A stretch of 64,000 nucleotides of DNA from Solen grandis (taxonomy: Eukaryota > Mollusca > Bivalvia > Adapedonta > Solenidae), in the NCBI GenBank assembly GCA_021229015.1, contig CM037781.1:69338173-69402172 (forward strand), given 5' to 3'. The position numbers and the translations under genes are program-made. Of the stretch, positions 56,200 to 64,000 are shown piece after piece. The stretch's first letter is position 1. Each line of letters begins with the position of its first letter. The notes below the pieces were generated by a model. The model saw nothing but the letters and a program-made list of their open reading frames with translations. It ran no database searches and had not been told where the DNA came from.

Positions 56200-57630
56200 A
56201 ACACTTTAAGATCCAACGGTCTATGGGGTCTGACTCCAAAGTGCGGTCTTGCGACCAGCTCCGATAGTGCGTTGATATGTCCCGTACTAACAATATCGAT
56301 TGCATCATCGACCAGTATGAATATTTTTCTTCATGAAAAACATTCCTTCTCCTCCTTCTCATCATCGTTATAATCGTGTTTGTCATGATCATCGTCTTCT
56401 ATCGGCTACTCGTATTTCTATTACAGATGCATTAGATATTTATAACCATTCAAAACAGATCTACTGTACATCACTCACACTACACCATTGTTATATCAGT
56501 TTTTAGACTGCGAAGCGCACTTTAATACAATAAAACTGATTTGTTTTTCATTGACTGGTAACTCCGCGGGAGTAATTGCGACATGTATGTTAAAAGAACA
56601 TTCCTAATTTCATAAGCAAAAAGTATATTCATGTATTTGATAAACATGACTCACAACAGTATCTTAGCTGGAACAAGTGAAGTAAGCGATATCTCATGTT
56701 AAATCGGGTTGTTCATCAGTTTTAATTACCTATTAATCTGATGATGCTGATGATGAACGTTTTAGAAAGTGGCATGAAACGGATTTAGTTGTGCAGAGAT
56801 GAGGGCGGATTCAGTGACATCTATGGTCTAAAAAATAACATCGAGGTACTGAACGAGAAAAAAAAGTCTGTATTGTGAAATTTAATTCATGTAATTTTTT
56901 TTTCTAAAATGTTCCCATAACACTCTTTCAGTCATTATTTATCAGCAAACTGCTAATACTAGTAAAAAATATCGTAGAAACTTAAAATATACACTATTTC
57001 ATAAACATCTATCGGATTGCAACGCACTATTTCGGTTGGACCCCATGGTGAGTAGGATCCCAAGGTGCGCTCACACAAGTAGGCTACCCACTTTGTAAGT
57101 ATCGGTTTAGCTTTTAATATATAGTAAATCTCCCCTCCAATATTCCAGACAACCTTTGTAATGGGAAAACGGAAAAATCGCCCATTTATCTTATCCAAAA
57201 TACAGGCAAAAAGAAATTTGCGGATGAGACGGGAAATAGCCCAATTTATATCAAACGCAATTTTTACCGCGAACATTACACGATTCTTTAGACACCATTT
57301 ACTGTATAATGATGAAAATAGAACGATTTCGCTTTATTGGATGTGGAACTCGAGACCTAATTCAAATAACTCTAGAAACTTTAGATACTGTGTCTTCGCA
57401 TCTAATATACAAACGGCGTGAATTGCAATAAAATTGCGATAACTTTATTGCAATTCTGGATAACAGGGGTACGATAATTGCAATAAAATCGAGAATGGCA
57501 ATAAATTTTGGAATTACCTTCAAACTTAAATTTAAAAAAAAGGAGAGAGAGAAATACGCATATATTTGTATTGGCCGATACCTCTCGCATGTTTAACATT
57601 ATCGCAAGAAATGAAAAAGTGAAGCAATTG
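56200..57630. other. No gene recognised
   Basis: Unique AT-rich sequence. Frames of 86-105 codons at 56,959-57,276 (-) and 57,161-57,421 (+) overlap one another and show no domain. 57,418-57,510 has three 'gcaataaaatcg/ttgcaatt' repeats. Confidence 0.45.
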
Positions 57631-57817
57631 GTTTGTTTGTTTGTTGGGTTTAACGTCCCACAAACAGTATTTCAGTTATTTAGAGACGATGTCTACTTTA
57701 GACAGAGATAGTGCTGCCACACTGCAGTATCACACCGTAGACATGTGGCATGATACCACACCCAGTCACATTATCCTGACACCGGGCCAACCAGACATGC
57801 AACTACCCTTATATGCG
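57631..57817 (-). mobile_element. SINE-1 copy, 5'-truncated
   Basis: Tail (GTTTGTTTGTTGGG in plus sense) and body up to 'acccttatatgc'. The tRNA head is missing. Confidence 0.87.
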
Positions 57818-57917
57818 AAGCAACTGATTTATAAATATATGGATCGCCCAAAGACCTAAAACCTAACACTCTATTGAATACGTCTTTGGTCCGCCCTCAA
57901 CTACTAACGGTGAAATT

Positions 57918-57985
57918 GGATTTTAAGTCCCATTGACAGTATTTCAGTCATTTGGAAACTAAGTCTACTTGAGACACGTATATAT
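57918..57985 (-). mobile_element. SINE-1 3'-end fragment
   Basis: 'aagtcccattgacagtatttcagtcattt...gtctacttgagaca' matches the terminal ~65 bp of SINE-1. Confidence 0.7.
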
Positions 57986-58054
57986 GTAATGGCAGATTAA
58001 CAAGTGAAATGCATCCGTCCCCATTCATCTAGACAGTTGCAGTAACAAAGGTCT

Positions 58055-58200
58055 CTGGCGCCTTAGTCCAGTGGTAACGTATCTGATTACGGATCTGAAA
58101 GTAGTGGGTTCGAACCCTATGGAGGCAATAATTCTTCATGACCTTCCCGGGCGCAAAGTACTGGTCCAACCCAGGAACCATCGAGAGGGATTAATATAAG
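58055..58200 (+). mobile_element. SINE-3 copy with tRNA-derived head
   Basis: A box TTAGTCCAGTGG (58,063-58,074) and B box GGGTTCGAACCC (58,106-58,117) in tRNA spacing, but the acceptor arms do not pair properly. The head runs on into a body ('gggcgcaaagtactggtcca') shared with 54,748-54,890. Therefore a SINE and not a tRNA gene. Confidence 0.85.
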
Positions 58201-58755
58201 AACTTGTTTTACAATCGACGTAAAATAAATAAGTTTAAACTAGTTGCGAGTAACATCACGTCATCACAGGTACTCGATTTTCCCTCATTCTCTCTTGCCA
58301 TATGACATAGTCACTCTTCCTTTCTTGATCAGAACAAGTAGGCTGTATATTCGTCAAGTTATGGTCGTTTTATCCTTTCTCACTTCTAAAATTTTTGCCA
58401 TAAACTGTCCACCTTCGCCGAACTCTCGCTGTTCCTAACATTGTCCTTTGCTAGGTTTTACTTCTTTACAGTGAAGTACTAATAACTCCTACACGCACCT
58501 TATCCTGTCTTTAACTCTCGCTAGAAGGGTTGGCAGTACAGACAGACATACCGCAGGTATAAATTTACATCAGTAGCCATAACCACACCAAATTAATCTA
58601 ACCACTCGTTTTACTTACTAAGTTACTTATACATTCATCATTATGTCTTTTATCAACGTAATATATTTACTGTATAATACATTCCTCAATCGACACGAAA
58701 GACCATGCGATTCTTATTTTCCTCAAGTATAGATCTTCTTTTAGAATATATATTG
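58201..58755. other. No gene recognised
   Basis: Unique AT-rich sequence without supported frames. Confidence 0.45.
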
Positions 58756-58764
58756 TCTATTTCA

Positions 58765-59129
58765 GAATCATTTATTTTCGCGGAACACTAATTTCGTCGA
58801 TTTCTTGGAGGGTATTTATCCACAAATATCAATCCCCACGAAAACCTCTTCCTTATTTAGACCATACGGTTGACCTTCGGATTTACCGTCGCTTCGACAG
58901 TATTTCAGTCGTATAGCGACGTCCAGCTAATTACAGGTGGAGGAAGACCCCGAATGCACGGAGGCATCCGAATAGAACCACCGACCTACCGCAAGCCAGC
59001 TTGAAGGCTTCCTCCTTATCAGCTTCACATTTAAAGCATGAATCCACGAATAGAGGTACATACTACATCGTTTTAAGTACAAAATCAACGAAATTTAATG
59101 TCAACGAAAATTAATGATTTTACAGTAGT
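58765..59129. mobile_element. TACTGTAAAAT-type MITE with a nested SINE-2
   Basis: The right end (59,099-59,129) is the reverse complement of TACTGTAAAATCATTAATTT. The left end near 58,765 is a diverged 'tcagaatcatttattttcgc'. The interior repeats 'tccac(g/a)aata' words. It is interrupted by SINE-2 at 58,881-59,016, so the MITE is older than that SINE insertion. Confidence 0.65.
58881..59016 (-). mobile_element. SINE-2 fragment without head
   Basis: Nearly identical to 60,121-60,255: 'accgtcgcttcgacagtatt', 'gacgtccagctaattacagg', 'gaccccgaatgcac' and 'caccgacctaccgcaagcca'. Confidence 0.88.
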
Positions 59130-60120
59130 TTCATAAGGATGCGGATTTTGCTGCTATTCATTGAAAGCCATGTTCTCAAAGCAGCCTAAATTACATCAGT
59201 TTAAGTTTTATTATTTATTTATTTTGATAAAATGTTCATAATGATTGATATGTGCTGGATATCTGGAATAATTGCTCGGTTTGAGATATAGTTATTTCAG
59301 AAAATAAAATATTGAAATATCTGACTCTCAAACGAAACAGCTAATTTTCCAACTGAATGGAACAAATATCTACTATTGTAGGAACCTATATTAATTTAAA
59401 GATTGTGCAGCAGATCTGATCTCAATATGATGTCAAATATAACTGATTTTTGGCCTTTATGACCCGACCAGTGCAGACCTAGATCAGCCTGCACATCCAT
59501 GCAGCCTGATTATAGTCTGCACTTTTCGTTTCACATTTAGCATGGTACGGGTTAAGCAGCGTTGTATTTAAGACTCTTTACTTTGTCTTAAGGACATTTC
59601 AGCGGGTAACCATTGATTTCATTTTTCTTTTTTGGAAATTATTATTTGTTTTCAGATGAAAGTTTAAGGAAAATCCAAATTCTACTACTCATGTGTTAAA
59701 AACTTTATTGTGGCGACGTATGTATGACGACGTATATATGGCGACGTATATATATAATTTTTATATTATTTTACATTTCCGGAAAGCCTTTATATCAGTG
59801 AATTCTATCTGAAAAAAAAAGAGAGAAATTCTGTCCAGTGATGTTTGTTAAAGTTGCAATACTACCCAAAATCAATGCTATAAATGCAGAAAATAAGTTG
59901 AAAATATGAAAATTCGTTCTTTCTTACATGTATGCCGATATGCAAAATATTGCCTTTGTAGGTCAAACGATTAGCCCGATTGATGTCGATAGAATCACCA
60001 ATATATTAAATGACTGTAGGAAATTTATACCTCTACCCCTTAACGAAGAGTTCCCGAATATTTACAATATTTACACGAAGACTTCCGGAATCGATCGACT
60101 TTACTTGACTTGACTATTTG
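59130..60120. other. No gene recognised; includes a 'gaccagtgcagacctagatc' dispersed repeat
   Basis: 59,465-59,560 carries 'cgaccagtgcagac', 'cagcctgattatagtctgca' and 'agcatggtacggg', a repeat I recall as common in bivalves. A 61-codon plus-strand frame at 59,928-60,113 has a plausible composition but no recognised domain and is left uncalled. Confidence 0.5.
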
Positions 60121-60350
60121 AGTTTACCGTCGCTTCGACAGTATTTCAGTCATAGCGACGTCCAGCTAATTACAGGTGGAGGAAGACCCCGAATGCACTG
60201 AGGCATCCGAATAGAACCACCGACCTACCGCAAGCCAGCTGGAAGGCTTCCTCACTTTAAAACCCGAATGACCCGGCCGGGATTCGAACCCACGCGGTGT
60301 GGGGCTGAGTGAGAGAATCGATCGAGCTCTATCACGTAGTCAGATTGACC
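60121..60350 (-). mobile_element. SINE-2 copy with tRNA-derived head
   Basis: On the minus strand: A-box-like TGATAGAGCTCGATCG (60,320-60,336), B box GGGTTCGAATCCC (60,279-60,291), then a body ('gaagccttccagctggcttg', 'cctgtaattagctggacgtc') ending 'actgtcgaagcgacggtaaa'. Its last words resemble the end of SINE-1 ('atactgtcg..ggacgtta'), so both may use the same LINE machinery (inference). Confidence 0.85.
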
Positions 60351-60374
60351 CTCGTAAGTTATGCACCAAACCAA

Positions 60375-60706
60375 CGTCTGAGACCCACGTCCAATGATAA
60401 TTTCATCGGCCGTGGGATTATACGGTCAATTTCTGTCGTTTTAGTACTACAGCAAAGTTGCAATTTGATTGGATGCCCCGGATAGCTCGGGGCAAATTGA
60501 ACAGCCAATCGTATGGCCTGTTCTTCTCTGCTGTAGGATTGATAGCAATTTCTACCTCTCTGGCAAAATGTACTCGGTTTGTAAACCGCGTTTTTATTGG
60601 TCGGTATTTATATCGACTTACGCTTAAAAACGACGAAATGTTAACGTATTTACCCACGGCTGATAGATGGAGTGAAACGTAACAAATCAGGCGTGGGTCT
60701 CAGACG
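60375..60706. mobile_element. 332-bp MITE with CGTCTGAGACCCACG TIRs
   Basis: CGTCTGAGACCCACG at 60,375-60,389 and its exact complement at 60,692-60,706. CCGTGGG/CCCACGG pair again further inside (60,410 and 60,653). Flanks ATGCACCAAAC (60,361-60,371) and ATGGCACCAAAC (60,707-60,718) look like a target duplication of about 11 bp with one indel. Frames of 74 and 79 codons inside overlap on both strands and are not called. Confidence 0.75.
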
Positions 60707-60719
60707 ATGGCACCAAACA

Positions 60720-63290
60720 GGTATCTGGCGAGTGTCCCCGTGTATAATCCGTGCATTGTGTGTGTGTTGAGGTGTGTGTTTATACTATATGTTTCAGACA
60801 CATGTTGGCCAAACAATTTCACATCTTAACGCCAGTAAAGTTTCTCATAGAGAAATCTCTAATTGCATAACATTTGTTGTTGTTGTTGTTTTTATCTACA
60901 ATCTGAGCTCTGTACTCCCAGATGAAGTGGTGCGTGCACTTCTATTTTCAGCTGACTTGTTTTTACATTTCTGTAAATAAGGCAGTTTTCCGGGACAGAA
61001 ACAGCTGAACGGGTGGCCGTGAAATTCCGTACTTATTTATATGATTACGGTATTGTGGATAATCCGTAGGTAATATAAAGGATCAGGCTAGATTTTATAA
61101 ACATTTTCATTACCGAAAATCCATTATAGATGATAATTGTCCATGACTTGCTACAAACTGAGAGCTTCAAAATATTCGAACTAAATTGACGTATCTGTAG
61201 TATTGCACCTTTAAGAAAATATACCCAACCAAAGATGAAATGCAGGGTTCATAAATATGCAACCATTATTAAATGCGTTGGCCAAAAATGAGGAAAATCA
61301 GTCATACAACTGTCAAGGTCACTGTGTAATTAATGTGGTATCCGCGTGATGTGCCGTGCCCGACAGAGAAAGTATAAAAAGCAAAATTCACGTGCAATTT
61401 AAAGATAACATGTTGCTCAACACATTTTGTAATAACACTCAATACTCTTAAAACATATCTTTTCCTGCTATTTAAAAATAAATCTAACTGTTTACTATCA
61501 TAGTACGGCTGCCGTAAGATATAGGGATGAAATTCTTTACCTTGTTGCAGTCCCAAATGTGCAACAGCACAACCTAATATTTCAGCATGACAATACTCGG
61601 CCCCTTGTAGCCATAAACCATAACATTAGCCCAATTGGAGGAGTTAAATAGTATTCCCATAAGAAGGATAAATGCACTTATGAACTCAATTGCGCGAGAG
61701 GGGAGAAGGGGTGGGCATACGAGATATTGAAAAGTTAGGTTTTCTTTCATGATATAAGAGGGTACCATCAAATATGATTCAATTACTTGTGAACTACTGG
61801 TCAGAATTTATTGATATTTCGATAATTTGTTGATTAACTATTCTTTTCTGAGCTAAACTTTTTTTTACAGAGCATTCAAATATGTACAACTTACAGAACT
61901 ATAGAACTAGAAAATTGTCCATGCCTTTAATTTTTGGTTCAGCATATATATATTTATAATTTCATAGCTTTGAGTTAATTTTTGTATGCATTTTGGTCTT
62001 TGCATAATGGATATATTATGCTCGTTTGGTATTTTCCATGCATGTTTGACAGTATTTTCATCTGTAACTTATAAAATAAACCATAAGTTACAAATTGTTA
62101 AATATTATTATGACAATTTCGTTTTACAATGCGTTTGAAGTATTTAGAAATTAAATATTTCAAATTTTTATACCTTGATTTCTTCAACAAATTTTAGCAA
62201 AGAGTGACGTTCTTCAATAAGCTAAGTCTCTATAACGAACATGGCGACCCACAAACTTTAATTCATATATCTTGTAGATATATTTTAAAGTAATTATGTG
62301 CAAAATATTAGGAAAAAAAAAAAAGAATCGGCGAATATCTTTTCTCATAGTCATGTACATCTTAGTAAAGACACATGACATGATTTCTAGGGAGTTTAGA
62401 ATAATGTTTGACGCCACCAAACAACTAGAAAATATTGAAATTTATTTTGTTCAAATAATATACACCTCTCCTCTAGAAACATGAGGAATTGGGCGTTAAA
62501 CATGCCTTTCCTAAAAGACAACTGGGCAGTATCGTTTACATCAAGTTGTGATTAAATATATCGGAAATCTGCGTGTGTTTGTAATACATATTCAGTTGCA
62601 ACATTCAACAAACAAACAATCAAGAGAAAAGAAACTTTTTACACCGTTATGTTTTACATAGAAAAAACAATGACGTCACTTTTTATGTTTTAGGACGGGT
62701 ATGCCATTGTATTGTTCTAATGGTTTTTCTCGTGTGAAATTGTTCGAAATAGTATTATGCATAAACAATCCATATCAGATGACGTTTGAAGATAATGAAA
62801 GAAAACAGAAGCATTAGGCACCATTTCTGTGTGTAAGGTATTCTGATATCCGAGACTATACGCTCTCTTATTGCATAAAAGATACAACAAATGCCCTAGC
62901 TAACAGAATTGGAATAAAAGATTCACAGCAATGGAAAAGTGCAAAAAAATATGCTGTCAGTTTGAATGTTCGCATCTTTCTCTGAAATAAATAGTCTGGC
63001 AAATACCGGCTGTTTCAATGCCTGCATTAACTAACCAAATAATGTGTTTGAGCAATCATTAATCATGCATGTAATTTTGTTGACGTTTTATTATCATTGT
63101 GTCTGTATTATTGATGATACTCGTATTTACAAAATACAGTTGTCCTTTATGCATAGTCTGTGTTATTTCAATTTCGCTTCCAAATTTATATTCCAATGAA
63201 CATTAAGGGACGCGCAATGGTTGCTTTCAGTGGGATATCGGTCCAGGCCCAATATTCTTAAAGACATTCAAAATTGCACTCATTCTTAAA
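60720..63290. other. Unique AT-rich DNA, no gene recognised
   Basis: No match to any repeat in the window. It has a short (GTT)n at 60,876-60,891 and an imperfect inverted word pair 'ataacttataaaataaaccataagttac' near 62,065-62,093. Open frames up to 84 codons are unremarkable. Could be intron or intergenic DNA. Confidence 0.5.
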
Positions 63291-63294
63291 CTTT

Positions 63295-63461
63295 GCTTGG
63301 CGCTCAGCATGTAAGGGTAGTAAGGGGACTGGTTGGCCCGGTGTCAGGATAATGTGATACTGCAGTGTGGCAGCACCATATCTGTCTCAAGTATATATCG
63401 TCTTCAAATAACTGAAATACTGTCGAAGGGACGTTACCAAACAAAAAAATAAATAAAAAAA
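63295..63461 (+). mobile_element. SINE-1 body and A-rich tail, 5'-truncated
   Basis: 'gcttggcgctcagcatgtaaggg', 'ggcccggtgtcaggataatgtga' and 'actgtcgaagggacgttacc', followed by an A-rich tail (AAAAAAATAAATAAA). The core lacks ~40 bp containing 'ctgggtgtggtatcatgcc'. Confidence 0.85.
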
Positions 63462-64000
63462 ATATTCACAATATCTTTAACGCGAGTTTTAACATACAAA
63501 AATTTTGTAATAAATTTTTGTTGAGTGCTTGAGAATATTTAAATCTTAAACATGATTTTTGATTAAGATATTTTTTCAAGACTTAACTCAAAGTGCGACA
63601 GATATCTGAGTATATATCTAAGATCGTACTTACATTTAAGTATTTTTCGAGAAAACGGGGCCTGTATCACGAATCCCTAAACGAAAGGGAAATTCGGTGA
63701 GAATTTATCAAAAACTTCCAAGACACAAAGCGTGCAAACAACACAGAGACCGCTAGAACTGATACGGTGACATAGATAATTAGAGTTTAATTGATACATG
63801 TCTGTGAATACATAATTATTGTTAAAGCCTAAAATTGCACGAGCTGCAATTTAATTATCTCGATTGCTATCAATTTATATATCGTTTTAGTTATATTAAG
63901 TTAAACTTTTAAAAGAAGTAATGAATTCAACATGAAATCGCGTGAATGACGTTTTTACTTGCACCTAATTTTTCATAGATGTTTTTGAAGCGTTTAAAGT
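63462..64000. other. No gene recognised
   Basis: AT-rich unique sequence to the end of the window. Confidence 0.5.

Noticed and set aside
55999..56392. Overlapping frames of 124 (+) and 88 (-) residues
   Set aside because: They cross a SINE-1 fragment and contradict each other by strand; neither has a recognisable domain.
58058..58130. tRNA gene with good A and B boxes
   Set aside because: Acceptor stem does not pair and the same head plus body recurs at 54.75-54.89 kb, so it is a SINE head.
59928..60113. 61-residue frame with balanced composition
   Set aside because: Short, no upstream or downstream support, no homologue I recognise. Worth a database search but not a call.

Overview
The window is animal genomic DNA, AT-rich and almost entirely repetitive. 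It most resembles a bivalve mollusc. The clues are three tRNA-derived SINE families (one ending near GGGACGTTAAACC), dispersed repeats opening with TTTTTAGCTCAC/AGCTCGACTATTCG followed by GTCGTCGTC, and tandem blocks such as 'catggctgccatggggcgga'. I associate these with molluscan genomes from memory and could not search a database. There are no bacterial operons, CRISPR arrays or rRNA genes, and I see no convincing transposase or reverse transcriptase. The only convincing protein-coding exon is the C-terminal exon at 49,108-49,233 (+), whose upstream part lies in an assembly gap. Protein-like blocks at 37.6-39.6 kb (-) may be exons of a second gene seen through sequencing errors.

Layout. 1-9.47 kb: two ~450-bp satellite families (A and B) packed with the palindrome TGACGTCA, in blocks A-B-A-B-A; the two A-rich/B-rich cycles end in GAA/AAT-rich simple sequence plus short hairpins. 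9.50-9.73 kb: a small palindromic MITE with a perfect 27-bp stem. 9.82-12.57 kb: an intact-looking foldback element with 30-bp terminal inverted repeats, nested tandem-repeat arms and a 6-bp target duplication. 12.9-15.6 kb: SINE copies and another satellite fragment. 15,622-15,721: 100-N gap. 15.72-25.25 kb: clean sequence, including one repeat split by a 3.6-kb TIR element. 25.25-49.0 kb: low-accuracy sequence with inflated homopolymers. It contains inverted copies of 13.3-15.0 kb and 15.7-25.2 kb, plus tandem arrays. 49,007-49,106: 100-N gap. 49.1-64 kb: clean sequence with one terminal exon, further SINEs, MITEs and tandem repeats, and long stretches without a recognisable gene.

The window is mainly a record of layered transposition, satellite growth and difficult assembly. 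Most short open frames are by-products of repeats: the CRE-like palindrome reads MTSHDVT on either strand, and a 21-bp minisatellite stays open because 21 is divisible by three. The most interesting structures are the foldback element, the helically phased TGACGTCA arrays, the recurrent hairpins at the end of the A/B blocks, and the large inverted duplication spanning the low-quality contig.
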